Origin: Bacillus salipaludis
Lineage (GTDB): Bacteria; Bacillota; Bacilli; Bacillales_B; DSM-18226
Assembly: GCF_004358205.1 (NCBI RefSeq)
Contig: NZ_SMYO01000006.1
Coordinates: forward strand, 248,001-312,000
Length of the DNA: 64,000 bases
Direction of reading: 5' to 3'
Shown here: piece after piece, positions 8,506 to 17,543 of the stretch
Numbering within the stretch: position 1 is the stretch's first letter
Layout: each line of letters begins with the position of its first letter
The notes under the pieces: model-generated
The model's input: only the letters and a program-made list of their open reading frames with translations
Told to the model about the DNA's origin: nothing
The model's database searches: none
Translations under genes and position numbers: made by a program

Positions 8506-9789
8506 ATGGCAGATTTACGAATTAATCTTGCGGGGATCAAGTCTCCAAATCCGTTCTGGCTTGCTTCGGCACCTCCTACGAATTCAGGCTACCAGGTACA
8601 GCGCGCATTTGAAGCCGGATGGGGAGGAGCTGTTTGGAAAACCTTAGGTGACCCGATTTTGAACGTTTCCTCACGGTTTGCTGCTGTCAGCTTTAACGGG
8701 CAAAGAGTAGCAGGCTTTAATAATATTGAATTGATTACCGACCGCCCATTGGAGGTCAATTTAAAAGAAATCTATGAAACGAAAAAACGCTTCCCGAACC
8801 ATGCGATTATTGCATCCTTAATGGTGGAGCCAAAACAGGAAAAATGGCATGAAATCGTCAAGCGTGTTGAGGATGTCGGGGTGGACGGTCTCGAGCTCAA
8901 CTTCGGCTGTCCGCATGGTATGGCGGAGCGGGGGATGGGAGCTGCTTCCGGGCAGGTACCGGCCCTAGTTGAACGTCAAACCTTTTGGGTCAAAGAGGTA
9001 GCGAAAACACCTGTCATTGTAAAATTAACGCCGAATATTACCGATATTACGGCGACGGCTGAAGCGGCTGTGCAAGGTGGTGCAGATGCCATCAGTATGA
9101 TCAATACGATCAACAGTTTAGCTGGCGTTGATCTTGACACGTGGAATACGATTCCACATGTTGCTGGCAAGGGTGCCCACGGCGGCTATTGCGGTCCGGC
9201 TGTTAAACCAATTGCCCTCAACATGGTGGCAGAATGTGCCCGCCATCCACGGATCAATGTGCCAATCTCCGGAATTGGCGGAATTTCAAATTGGCAGGAT
9301 GCTGTTGAATTTTTACTAATGGGTGCAACTGGCGTTCAGGTATGTACAGCTGCCATGCATCACGGCTTCCGAATTGTTGAGGACATGATTGAAGGGTTAA
9401 GCAATTATCTTGACCAAAAAGGAATTTCTGCGGTTTCTGAAATTGTTGGGAAATCTGTTCCTAAATATTCCGATTGGGGAAATTTAGACCTTAATTATAA
9501 TATTGTGGCAAAAATTAATACCGATGTCTGTATCAATTGTAATAAATGCCATATTGCATGTGAGGATACGTCTCACCAATGTATCGATATGCTGACAGAT
9601 GCAAACGGAAAGGGCTATCTCAAAGTGCGTGAAGAGGACTGTGTCGGCTGTAATTTATGTTCGATTGTCTGCCCAGTCGACGGGGCCATTGATATGATTG
9701 AGATCCCAAGCGAGCTGCCTCCGATGACATGGAATGAACGCCAAGCAGCACTCAATGCGGCAACGGAATGTAAAGTAGATATAAAATAG
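8506..9789 (+). CDS. preA: NAD-dependent dihydropyrimidine dehydrogenase, PreA (FMN) subunit
   Basis: 427 aa. The first 320 residues form a dihydroorotate-dehydrogenase-like TIM barrel (LNFGCPHG, VIVKLTPN, GIGGISNWQDA) that holds FMN and binds the pyrimidine. The C-terminus has two ferredoxin motifs, CINCNKCHIAC and CVGCNLCSIVCPV, for two 4Fe-4S clusters. With PreT it forms the dehydrogenase that starts reductive uracil and thymine breakdown. Strong site GAAGGGAG before the ATG. Cysteine spacing and domain order match bacterial PreA. Confidence 0.93.
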   Translation: MADLRINLAGIKSPNPFWLASAPPTNSGYQVQRAFEAGWGGAVWKTLGDPILNVSSRFAAVSFNGQRVAGFNNIELITDRPLEVNLKEIYETKKRFPNHAIIASLMVEPKQEKWHEIVKRVEDVGVDGLELNFGCPHGMAERGMGAASGQVPALVERQTFWVKEVAKTPVIVKLTPNITDITATAEAAVQGGADAISMINTINSLAGVDLDTWNTIPHVAGKGAHGGYCGPAVKPIALNMVAECARHPRINVPISGIGGISNWQDAVEFLLMGATGVQVCTAAMHHGFRIVEDMIEGLSNYLDQKGISAVSEIVGKSVPKYSDWGNLDLNYNIVAKINTDVCINCNKCHIACEDTSHQCIDMLTDANGKGYLKVREEDCVGCNLCSIVCPVDGAIDMIEIPSELPPMTWNERQAALNAATECKVDIK

Positions 9790-9802
9790 GAGGGGTATTC
9801 CC

Positions 9803-11218
9803 ATGAAGAAAATAATAAAAAATGGAACAGTTGTTACTGCTTCCGATATCTATCAAGCGGAAATTTTAATTGAAGATGGAAAGGTAGCTCAAATTGGGAC
9901 GAACCTCGAAGCACTTGGTGCGGAGGTCATTGATGCAAAGGGCTGCTATGTCTTCCCAGGCGGTGTGGATCCGCATACCCATTTTGATATGCCTTTTGGC
10001 GGTACCGTTACAAAGGACGATTTTGAAACAGGGACGATTGGTGCAGCTTTTGGCGGCACAACAACCGTCATTGATTTCTGCTTAACAGACAAAGGGATAC
10101 CATTAAAAAATGCCATTCAAACCTGGCACGAAAAGTCAGGAGAAAAAGCAGTCATCGATTATGGATTCCACCTAATGATTGGTGAAATTAATGACGATGT
10201 GCTTGCCCAGCTTCCGCAAGTCATAAATGAAGAAGGGATTACATCCTTTAAGGTTTTCATGGCTTATAAAAATGTCCTGCAGGCAGATGATGAAACCTTA
10301 TACCGGACGCTTGCTTTCGCAAAAGAACATGGAGCGCTCGTTATGGTCCACGCTGAGAACGGGGATGTCATTGATTATTTAACCAAAAAGGCATTGGCAG
10401 ATGGAAATACCGATCCGATTTACCATGCGTTAACGAGACCACAGGAATTAGAAGGAGAAGCAACTGGCCGGGCAGCAAAGCTTACCGGACTGGCAAATTC
10501 GCAATTATATGTGGTCCATGTCACCTGTGCGGATGCAGTAGAGCAGATTGCTGAAGCCCGCAAAAAAGGTTTTAACGTATGGGGAGAGACTTGCCCGCAA
10601 TATTTGGTTCTCGACCAAAGCTATTTGGAAAAACCTAATTTTGAGGGAGCAAAATATGTATGGTCACCGCCTCTTAGAGAAAAGTGGAATCAGGATGTGT
10701 TGTGGAACGCTTTAAAGAATGGCGAGCTGCAGACACTTGGCTCTGATCAATGTTCTTTTGACTTCAAGGGGCAAAAGGAATTAGGCCGAGGTGATTTCTC
10801 AAAAATTCCAAACGGCGGGCCAATTGTTGAAGATCGTCTTTCCATCCTGTTCTCTGAAGGAGTAAAGAAAGGCAGAATCAGTCTGAATCAATTTGTTGAA
10901 CTTACTTCAACAAGGGCTGCTAAACTATTTGGTTTATTCCCGAAAAAAGGAACCATCGCAGTAGGGGCAGATGCTGATATCGTCATCTTTGATCCAAATG
11001 TTGAACGTGTGATTTCAGCTGAATCCCATCATTTGGCTGTTGATTATAATGCTTTTGAGGGCATGAAGGTAATAGGTGAACCAGTTTCAGTTATGGTACG
11101 TGGTGAATTTGTTGTCCGGGATAAGCAGTTAGTTGCAAAACCAGGAACTGGTCAATTTTTAAAGAGAGCAAAATACAATACTCCAGTCATTCAAAGTGAA
11201 TCATTACCAATTAACTAA
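9803..11218 (+). CDS. hydA: Dihydropyrimidinase (D-hydantoinase type)
   Basis: 471 aa, the normal length. A zinc amidohydrolase of the cyclic-amidase family: DPHTHFDMPFGG is the first metal motif; SFKVFMAYK holds the Lys that is carboxylated to bridge the metals; VHAENGD and VVHVTCADAVEQI supply metal His residues; and LGSDQCSFDF the catalytic Asp. It opens dihydrouracil/dihydrothymine to N-carbamoyl-beta-alanine or its methyl homologue. It lies 13 bases behind preA with an AGGAGGGG site. The next pathway step, the N-carbamoyl-beta-alanine amidase, is not in the window. Confidence 0.92.
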   Translation: MKKIIKNGTVVTASDIYQAEILIEDGKVAQIGTNLEALGAEVIDAKGCYVFPGGVDPHTHFDMPFGGTVTKDDFETGTIGAAFGGTTTVIDFCLTDKGIPLKNAIQTWHEKSGEKAVIDYGFHLMIGEINDDVLAQLPQVINEEGITSFKVFMAYKNVLQADDETLYRTLAFAKEHGALVMVHAENGDVIDYLTKKALADGNTDPIYHALTRPQELEGEATGRAAKLTGLANSQLYVVHVTCADAVEQIAEARKKGFNVWGETCPQYLVLDQSYLEKPNFEGAKYVWSPPLREKWNQDVLWNALKNGELQTLGSDQCSFDFKGQKELGRGDFSKIPNGGPIVEDRLSILFSEGVKKGRISLNQFVELTSTRAAKLFGLFPKKGTIAVGADADIVIFDPNVERVISAESHHLAVDYNAFEGMKVIGEPVSVMVRGEFVVRDKQLVAKPGTGQFLKRAKYNTPVIQSESLPIN

Positions 11219-11228
11219 AATAACTCTA

Positions 11229-11268
11229 CGAATCTGTAATTTGTTATATATAGAGATTTTTAGATTCG
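11229..11268. promoter_or_regulatory. Inverted repeat after the dihydropyrimidinase gene
   Basis: CGAATCT at 11229-11235 and AGATTCG at 11262-11268 with an AT-rich centre. No T-run follows. It could be a weak terminator, an mRNA stabilising hairpin or an operator ahead of the small gene at 11332. Confidence 0.3.
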
Positions 11269-11331
11269 ACCATTTAGGAAGGAAACAGAGGCCTTTTTGT
11301 AGAAAGGATAGTATTAAATCGGAGGGATACC

Positions 11332-11544
11332 ATGTCAGAGCATCAGCAGTTTCTAGCTGAACGGGATAAAATAGATTTTCTTATTCAAAATGGTTTTCGT
11401 ATTCAGCGGGTCAATGAACATTTAAATGGTGCATCTGTAGATTTTGTTCATCCTGAAGAAAAAAAGACAGAAACACTTCTGATTGGAACTGCAAATGCCA
11501 GAAAGTATTTTTCTAGTTTGCTTATTCAACAGAGTCAAAGCTGA
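11332..11544 (+). CDS. Small hypothetical protein, 70 aa, in the pyrimidine locus
   Basis: ATG preceded by CGGAGGG (11321-11327). A soluble charged protein (SEHQQFLAERDKIDFLI... VDFVHPEEKKTETLLIG) without Cys pairs, signal peptide or membrane helix. I do not recognise it. It sits between dihydropyrimidinase and the PucR-type regulator and is followed by a strong hairpin, so it is probably the last gene of the pre operon. It is far too small to be the missing carbamoyl-beta-alanine amidase. Confidence 0.6.
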   Translation: MSEHQQFLAERDKIDFLIQNGFRIQRVNEHLNGASVDFVHPEEKKTETLLIGTANARKYFSSLLIQQSQS

Positions 11545-11555
11545 TAGATTGAAAG

Positions 11556-11579
11556 AGGATTGGTGCCCGCACCAATCCT
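11556..11579 (+). terminator. Hairpin after the 70-aa gene
   Basis: Perfect 10-bp GC-containing stem AGGATTGGTG/CACCAATCCT with a 4-nt loop, but only a short T-run (TTTAAT). It may be a partial terminator that reduces readthrough into the regulator gene 26 bases on. Confidence 0.55.
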
Positions 11580-11605
11580 TTAATACATAAAAAGGGGCCA
11601 GATAC

Positions 11606-13219
11606 ATGAAAGAAAATTTCCAGCTTAAGGTCTCCGATATTTTACAGCGCAAGCACTTTGAAAATGCGATGGTGGTTGCAGGTGCTGAGGGGCTGCATCA
11701 CATTGTCAAATGGGTTCATGTCGTTGAAGTAAAAAATATCAGAAATTTATTAAGCGGTCAGGAGCTTATATTATCTACAGGTGTTGCCTGGCAAGAGGAC
11801 CATCTATTTTTTACAATGGTTGAACAATTAATTGAAAATCAGGCGGCGGGCTTATGCATTGAGCTTGGAACCTATTTAACTGAAATTCCATCTGAAGTGA
11901 TTGAAATTGCCAACCAGCATCATTTTCCTATCATCGCTTTTCAACAAGAAGTTCCCTTCGTTGAAATTACACAGGATATTCATTCCTTGATGATCAATCA
12001 ACAATATCGAATGATTTCTGATTTAGAGAACTATTCACAAAGTCTGAATAAACGGCTATTATCTATTGAAACGTATGAGGATATCCTCCAATTTATTTTT
12101 TCGTCCTTAGATGTTCAAATTATTTTCCGTCTAAGAAATCAGGAATACGAGTTTGTTCCTGAAATCAATGGCAATGATCAAAAAGCTTTAATTAAAGAAC
12201 TGGAAGGTGCAAAAGCCGGGATCAATCGTCAATTTGCCTATGCACCAATTTATTTGTTTGGCCAGGAATATGCAGAGTTATATCTGTTCTCACCTGAGCT
12301 TCCAATCAGTGAGTTTGATTTACTGATTTTAGATCGCACCGCAACAGCCTTGGCACAGCATTTGTTAAGGGATTTGTATGTGGAGGAGAAAAAACGGGTT
12401 GAAGAATTTGAATGGCTTCAAGGGTGGTTGGACGGCGAACATTCAGAGGAAGGGATAAACGAGTATTTACTTGAGCAAGGGTTCAAGCCGAAAACAAGTG
12501 ATGCCGTTGTTTTAATTGCAAAGGTTTCTGCGTTAAAGGAAAAATCCAGTCAAGATGTAACCTACTTAAAACTATTATTCCGCTCTGTTTTTGAACAAAA
12601 TGGCTTTGCTGTATTTTCCGTCGAGAAACGCAATTCCTTGGTGTTTATTTTGTTAAACAATCGAACGAAAAAGAATTTAAAGGAACGAATCAAAAAGGCT
12701 ATTGAGTCCATCCATGAATCTGAGTTCATGAAAAAACAAAACACAGCCAAAATGTTTATTGGAACCGGCAAGTTTGTCGAATCTCTTTGTAAACTCCATA
12801 AAAGCTATTTTACCGCAAAGGAAACAGTTAGAATTCATCAGGAAATGACAAAAAAAGAACTTTATACCTTTTATGAAGATTTACATCTCTATCGACTCAT
12901 TTCGCAAATAAATAAACATATAGATTTACAGGAGTTAGTCTTGGAATACTTACAGCCCGTTATACAATATGACCAAAAATACAATGGTAAGCTGCTTGAA
13001 ACCTTAAAGGCGTATTTGGAATGTAATGGGTCAAAACAAGAAACTTCAAATAGGCTTTTTATCGTGAGACAGACCCTTTATCATCGTTTGCAAAAGCTCG
13101 AAAACCTATTGGGTCCGGACTTTATGGAGCATGAAAAACGGGTAGCTATTGAATTTATGATTCTTGTTAATGATTATTTAGCTCCATCTGGGCAAAAAAA
13201 AGAATTTAAGGCAAGGTAG
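11606..13219 (+). CDS. PucR-family transcriptional regulator
   Basis: 537 aa with PucR layout. The N-terminal domain (VSDILQRKHFENAMVVAG... ELILSTGVAW) is the purine-catabolism-regulator-like domain; a central GGDEF-like/CdaR region follows; the C-terminus has a helix-turn-helix (LKAYLECNGSKQETSNRLF, RQTLYHRLQKLENLLG) of the HTH_30 type. Such proteins activate nucleobase catabolic genes in response to intermediates. Its place between the pre/hydA genes and the genes for the lower pathway makes it the likely regulator of both. The inverted repeat at 6918-6965 is a candidate target. Confidence 0.85.
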   Translation: MKENFQLKVSDILQRKHFENAMVVAGAEGLHHIVKWVHVVEVKNIRNLLSGQELILSTGVAWQEDHLFFTMVEQLIENQAAGLCIELGTYLTEIPSEVIEIANQHHFPIIAFQQEVPFVEITQDIHSLMINQQYRMISDLENYSQSLNKRLLSIETYEDILQFIFSSLDVQIIFRLRNQEYEFVPEINGNDQKALIKELEGAKAGINRQFAYAPIYLFGQEYAELYLFSPELPISEFDLLILDRTATALAQHLLRDLYVEEKKRVEEFEWLQGWLDGEHSEEGINEYLLEQGFKPKTSDAVVLIAKVSALKEKSSQDVTYLKLLFRSVFEQNGFAVFSVEKRNSLVFILLNNRTKKNLKERIKKAIESIHESEFMKKQNTAKMFIGTGKFVESLCKLHKSYFTAKETVRIHQEMTKKELYTFYEDLHLYRLISQINKHIDLQELVLEYLQPVIQYDQKYNGKLLETLKAYLECNGSKQETSNRLFIVRQTLYHRLQKLENLLGPDFMEHEKRVAIEFMILVNDYLAPSGQKKEFKAR

Positions 13220-13385
13220 TCTTGAATATTCGAATAATATTTTAGAAGAGTGTTCATAGTGTAGAAAAAATAATGCTCGCCATTTTACACTTTGTCTAAT
13301 GAAAGCCTGTTGATTATGAGCGATAATTAACACATAGGGATTTTTAATATTCATAAAATTATGATTAAAAATAGGAGGTCAAAAT

Positions 13386-14846
13386 ATGAGCGTAATTAAA
13401 AATGATACTTTAGTTCTAAAAAACTATATTAACGGTGAGTGGGTAAGCTCGAACAGCGAGCAAACATTAGATGTGCTGAATCCGGCAACGAATGAGGTAA
13501 TTGCAAAGGTTCCTGTTTCAACAAAGGAAGATCTCGAAAAAGCTGTCGCAGCGGCAAAGACAGCCTTTAAAGAATGGAAAAACGTACCGGTTCCAAAAAG
13601 AGCACGAATTCTATTTAAATTCCATACTCTCTTATCTGACAATCATGAAGAGCTTGCTAGATTAATTGTTCGGGAAAATGGTAAGGCTTACAAGGAAGCC
13701 CACGGAGAGGTTCAGCGCGGGATTGAATGTGTTGAATTTGCTGCAGGTGCTCCAACCTTAATGATGGGTGAAACGCTATCGGGGATTGCGGAAAATATTG
13801 ATTCTGAAATGTTCCGTTATCCACTTGGAGTTGTGGGAGGAATTACGCCATTTAACTTTCCAATGATGGTGGCCCTTTGGATGTTCCCAATGGCCGTTGC
13901 TTGTGGAAATGCCTTTGTTTTAAAACCTTCTGAGCGCACACCGCTTTTGGCTAACCGTTTAGCTGAACTATTTACAGAAGCCGGGGCTCCAAAAGGAATT
14001 TTAAATGTTGTACATGGTGCACACGATGTTGTAAATGGATTACTTGATCATAAAGATGTTGCTGCTATCTCCTTTGTAGGATCTCAGCCAGTTGCCAAAT
14101 ATGTATATGAGCGTGCAGCTGCAGAAGGCAAAAGAGTTCAGGCATTGTCCGGTGCGAAAAACCATCATATCGTAATGCCGGATGCTGATTTAGACAAGGC
14201 TGTTCAAAATATTATCAGTTCTACATTTGGAAGTGCCGGCCAGCGTTGTATGGCATGTAGTGCCGTGGTCGTTGTTGGGGATAATGCTCCATTTATCGAG
14301 GCATTAAAAAAGGAAGCAGATGAATTAATCATTGGAAACGGTATGGAAGACGAGGTGTTATTGACTCCTGTTATTCGGAAAGAACAACGGGAACGAGCAC
14401 TTGGATATATCGAAAAAGCGCTTCAAGAGGGTGCTGATTTAATCCGGGACGGCCGCAGAGAAATGAATGATCTTCCGGAAGGAAATTTCTTAGGACCTAC
14501 TATCTTTGACCATGTGACACCGGATATGACGATTGCGAAAGAAGAAATTTTCGGTCCTGTTTTAAGTCTTCTGCGTGCAAAAGACTTAGATGAAGGTTTG
14601 GAATATATCCGTAAATCAAGATTTGGGAACGGAGCAACCATTTATACAAATGATGCAAAAGCAGTCCGTCAATTCCGTGAAGAGGCAGAAGCCGGCATGC
14701 TCGGAATTAACGTAGGTGTCCCTGCAACAATGGCCTTCTTTCCATTCTCCGGCTGGAAGGATTCCTTCTACGGTGATCTCCATGTTAACGGAAAAGATGG
14801 CTTAAACTTCTATACTCGTAAAAAAATGATAACTTCACGTTTTTAA
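13386..14846 (+). CDS. CoA-acylating (methyl)malonate-semialdehyde dehydrogenase
   Basis: 486 aa, MmsA/IolA-type aldehyde dehydrogenase. Marks are [31 protein letters not shown] and the catalytic Cys in [12 protein letters not shown] (Cys288; second Cys at 291). The family converts malonate semialdehyde plus CoA to acetyl-CoA, or the methyl form to propionyl-CoA, with CO2 release. Here it would finish the breakdown of beta-alanine (from uracil) or beta-aminoisobutyrate (from thymine). Site AGGAGG before the ATG. It precedes the aminotransferase gene by 104 bases. Confidence 0.88.
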   Translation: MSVIKNDTLVLKNYINGEWVSSNSEQTLDVLNPATNEVIAKVPVSTKEDLEKAVAAAKTAFKEWKNVPVPKRARILFKFHTLLSDNHEELARLIVRENGKAYKEAHGEVQRGIECVEFAAGAPTLMMGETLSGIAENIDSEMFRYPLGVVGGITPFNFPMMVALWMFPMAVACGNAFVLKPSERTPLLANRLAELFTEAGAPKGILNVVHGAHDVVNGLLDHKDVAAISFVGSQPVAKYVYERAAAEGKRVQALSGAKNHHIVMPDADLDKAVQNIISSTFGSAGQRCMACSAVVVVGDNAPFIEALKKEADELIIGNGMEDEVLLTPVIRKEQRERALGYIEKALQEGADLIRDGRREMNDLPEGNFLGPTIFDHVTPDMTIAKEEIFGPVLSLLRAKDLDEGLEYIRKSRFGNGATIYTNDAKAVRQFREEAEAGMLGINVGVPATMAFFPFSGWKDSFYGDLHVNGKDGLNFYTRKKMITSRF

Positions 14847-14865
14847 TAAGCATTCTTGCTAATTT

Positions 14866-14886
14866 GGGGCTTTTCACCAAAGCCCC
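14866..14886 (+). other. Intergenic hairpin between dehydrogenase and aminotransferase genes
   Basis: GGGGCTTT and AAAGCCCC with a 5-nt loop, no T-run after it. More like an mRNA-processing or attenuating hairpin than a full terminator. Confidence 0.4.
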
Positions 14887-14950
14887 CTCAGCGCATCAGA
14901 AATAGTGAAGAATATACTATTAAAAGAGCATGAAATGGAGTGTGGAGAAA

Positions 14951-16306
14951 ATGGTTCAAACAAGTGGATCACAGGAAACATTACTTGAACAGGATGATCG
15001 TTATCTTTGGCATGCGATGAAGCCGTATAATCCGAAAGCAACGATTGTGGCCCAGAAGGCTGAGGGTTCATGGATTACCGATACTGACGGAAATCGTTAT
15101 TTAGATGCTATGGCTGGTCTATGGTGCGTCAATGTTGGTTATGGAAGACAGGAGCTCGCAGAAGCTGCCTATGAGCAATTAAAAGAAATGGCCTATTTCC
15201 CGCTTTCCCAAAGCCATGTTCCAGCTATTAAACTGGCAGAAAAACTAAATGAAATGCTTGGGGAAGAATATGTCATCTTTTTCTCCAATAGTGGTTCCGA
15301 AGCAAATGAAACTGCGTTCAAAATTGTACGCCAGTACCATCAGCAAAAAGGCGATCACAATCGCTATAAAATTGTTTCCCGCTACCGAGCATACCATGGG
15401 AACTCAGGTGCCGCTTTAGCAGCAACTGGCCAGGCACAAAGAAAATACAAATACGAGCCTCTTTCTGCTGGTTTTGTTCATATCGCTCCTCCGGATTCGT
15501 ATCGTGATGATACAAATGTATCCGATCCGCATCAATTGCAATCTGTTAAGGATATTGACCGTGTTATGACGTGGGAACTTAGCGAAACAATTGCCGCGAT
15601 GATTATGGAACCAATTATCACAGGTGGAGGAATTCTTGTTCCACCGGAAGGATATATGAAGGCAGCAAAAGAAATCTGCGAGAAGCATGGTGCCCTTTTA
15701 ATTGTGGATGAAGTCATCTGCGGATTTGGCCGCACCGGGAAACCATTCGGATTTATGAACTACGGGGTGAAGCCTGATATCATAACAATGGCAAAAGGTA
15801 TTACCAGTGCTTATCTTCCATTATCCGCAACAGCTGTTCGAAAGGAAATTTATGAAGCGTTTAAGGGTACGGAAGAATATGATTATTTCCGCCACGTCAA
15901 CACCTTTGGCGGGAACCCGGCAGCTTGTGCCTTGGCACTGAAAAATCTTGAAATTATGGAAAATGAAAAATTATTTGACCGATCCCGTGACCTTGGGGCA
16001 AGGGTATTGAATGACTTAAAGAACTTGCTGCAAAACCATCCATATGTTGGGGATGTTCGCGGTAATGGCCTTTTAATCGGACTTGAATTAGTAAAGGATA
16101 AGGCGACAAAGGAACCACTAGATGTTGCTCTAGTCAACCAGGTCATTGCAAGCTGTAAGGAAAAAGGCTTATTAATTGGTAAAAACGGGGCAACAGTTGC
16201 CGGATATAATAATGTTTTAACCCTTTCACCTCCATTAAATATAGAAGTGGAAGATTTAGAATTTATTGTAAAAACGTTAACGGAAGCATTAAATAAATTG
16301 GTATAA
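14951..16306 (+). CDS. Class III omega-aminotransferase, probably beta-alanine:pyruvate
   Basis: 451 aa PLP enzyme. SNSGSEANETAFKI binds the cofactor phosphate, YRAYHGNSGAALAATG, IVDEVICGFGRTG, and Lys282 in ITMAKGITSAYLP forms the Schiff base. ATG 14951 is preferred to ATG 14930 because GTGGAG lies just before it. The family moves omega-amino groups to pyruvate. Next to PreTA, dihydropyrimidinase and malonate-semialdehyde dehydrogenase, the natural substrate is beta-alanine or beta-aminoisobutyrate. A strong terminator follows and closes the pyrimidine block. Confidence 0.87.
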   Translation: MVQTSGSQETLLEQDDRYLWHAMKPYNPKATIVAQKAEGSWITDTDGNRYLDAMAGLWCVNVGYGRQELAEAAYEQLKEMAYFPLSQSHVPAIKLAEKLNEMLGEEYVIFFSNSGSEANETAFKIVRQYHQQKGDHNRYKIVSRYRAYHGNSGAALAATGQAQRKYKYEPLSAGFVHIAPPDSYRDDTNVSDPHQLQSVKDIDRVMTWELSETIAAMIMEPIITGGGILVPPEGYMKAAKEICEKHGALLIVDEVICGFGRTGKPFGFMNYGVKPDIITMAKGITSAYLPLSATAVRKEIYEAFKGTEEYDYFRHVNTFGGNPAACALALKNLEIMENEKLFDRSRDLGARVLNDLKNLLQNHPYVGDVRGNGLLIGLELVKDKATKEPLDVALVNQVIASCKEKGLLIGKNGATVAGYNNVLTLSPPLNIEVEDLEFIVKTLTEALNKLV

Positions 16307-16317
16307 AATAAAGAATC

Positions 16318-16349
16318 ACTCGCAATCCTAGGATTGCGGGTATTTTTTA
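16318..16349 (+). terminator. Terminator after the aminotransferase gene
   Basis: Arms ACTCGCAATCC and GGATTGCGGGT with a 2-nt loop and ATTTTTT. It separates the pyrimidine block from the microcompartment operon. Confidence 0.85.
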
Positions 16350-16450
16350 TGTAAATGGCAATGGTTCATTTTATAGACAGTTTCTTGGGAATCGAAAGAA
16401 TTTTGTCTAATATAATTTAAAAAAATGTCGGAATTTTTCGAGAGAGACAA

Positions 16451-16478
16451 TTGACAGTAAAAAATGGTAAGTTATAAT
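16451..16478 (+). promoter_or_regulatory. Sigma-A promoter of the microcompartment operon
   Basis: Perfect TTGACA (16451-16456), 16-bp spacer, perfect TATAAT (16473-16478). The transcript would start near 16485 and leave a leader of about 100 bases that holds an inverted repeat and a cre site. Confidence 0.85.
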
Positions 16479-16487
16479 AAAATTAAC

Positions 16488-16524
16488 AAAAGTTCAAAAA
16501 AATTTTTACATAATTTCAACTTTT
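16488..16524. promoter_or_regulatory. Inverted repeat at the transcript start, candidate SorC/DeoR operator
   Basis: AAAAGTTCAAA (16488-16498) and TTTCAACTTTT (16514-16524) pair at 10 of 11 positions with a 15-base AT-rich centre. It begins just after the -10 box, a place where a repressor would block initiation. The likely binder is the regulator encoded next. Inference from position and symmetry. Confidence 0.5.
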
Positions 16525-16542
16525 TAAAATTTTAAGGGTTAA

Positions 16543-16556
16543 TGAAAACGGTTTCT
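16543..16556. promoter_or_regulatory. cre (CcpA) site in the microcompartment leader
   Basis: TGAAAACGGTTTCT fits the cre consensus at 13 of 14 positions. Lying about 60 bases into the transcript, it would act as a CcpA roadblock, giving carbon-catabolite repression of the whole operon. Confidence 0.6.
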
Positions 16557-16586
16557 TTTAAAAACATAATCTTAGGAGAATTTACG

Positions 16587-17537
16587 ATGGCGGATGAAAA
16601 ACTTTTGCGGTTGGTGGAGGCAGCTAAAATGTACTACCAACTTGATTACGGTCAGCAGGAAATCGCCAAAAGACTAGGTATTTCCCGTCCAACCGTATCC
16701 AGGCTCCTTGTCCAGGCAAAACAAGAGGGTATTGTTCAAATTAAAATTTTTAATCCAACCGAAGATGTTGAGCAAATTGCAAGGCAAGTGAAGGAAAAGT
16801 TTCAGCTTAAACACTGCGTTGTTACACCTGTAGCAAGCTTTGAAGATCCACTAATAAAAGAAAAATTGGGTGGGGCCGCGGCCGATTATCTGTATAAGAT
16901 TGTGGAAAGCGGCGATACAATCGGGATTACATGGGGAACCACAATATATCAACTCGTGAAAAAAATGCAGCCGAAGAATGTAAAGGACGTTACCATTGTC
17001 CAGTTGAACGGTGGGGTAAGTTATTCAGAGTCCAACACATATGCTGCAGAGATTGTTAATGGATTGGCAAACGCTTTTAATACAACTCCTCATTTTTTAC
17101 CAGTACCGGCTATTGTGGATTCGAATGTTGTCAAAGAGGCGATTGTGGCTGACCGACATGTGAAAAAAACACTAGAGCTTGGGAAAAAAGCCAATATTGC
17201 CATTTATACAGTAGGGGAACCGGATGTGCAATCGACTCTAATGCAAGCAGGCTATTTTTTCGATAAAGATATTGAAATTTTAAGGAAAAACAAGACAGTT
17301 GGGGATATTTGTTCGCGGTTTATAAATCAGGAAGGGCTAATATGCAATGAAACCTTAAATGATCGTACCATAGGGATTCAACTGTCAGATTTAGCTGAGA
17401 AAGAATATGGGATTTTGCTGGCAGGAGGAGCATCGAAAATTGATGGTATTTACGGTGCGCTAACCGGCCGGTATGCAAATATTCTGATTACCGATCAGTA
17501 TACAGCGAGGTCATTACTGGAGATGGAGAGTGATTGA
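16587..17537 (+). CDS. deoR: SorC/DeoR-type sugar-phosphate-responsive regulator
   Basis: 316 aa. An N-terminal helix-turn-helix (DYGQQEIAKRLGISRPTVSRLLVQAKQEG) is followed by a sugar-phosphate-binding NagB/RpiA-like domain (GDTIGITWGTTIYQLV, TVGDICSRFINQEG, AGGASKIDGIYGALTG). Size and layout match the Bacillus subtilis deoxyribonucleoside regulator DeoR, whose effector is deoxyribose-5-phosphate. ATG 16587 with TAGGAGA is chosen over ATG 16542, which has no ribosome site and overlaps the cre box. It heads the operon and probably represses it until deoxyribose-5-phosphate accumulates. The symbol is by homology and context; it could answer to a related sugar phosphate. Confidence 0.82.
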   Translation: MADEKLLRLVEAAKMYYQLDYGQQEIAKRLGISRPTVSRLLVQAKQEGIVQIKIFNPTEDVEQIARQVKEKFQLKHCVVTPVASFEDPLIKEKLGGAAADYLYKIVESGDTIGITWGTTIYQLVKKMQPKNVKDVTIVQLNGGVSYSESNTYAAEIVNGLANAFNTTPHFLPVPAIVDSNVVKEAIVADRHVKKTLELGKKANIAIYTVGEPDVQSTLMQAGYFFDKDIEILRKNKTVGDICSRFINQEGLICNETLNDRTIGIQLSDLAEKEYGILLAGGASKIDGIYGALTGRYANILITDQYTARSLLEMESD

Positions 17538-17543
17538 CCAGGA

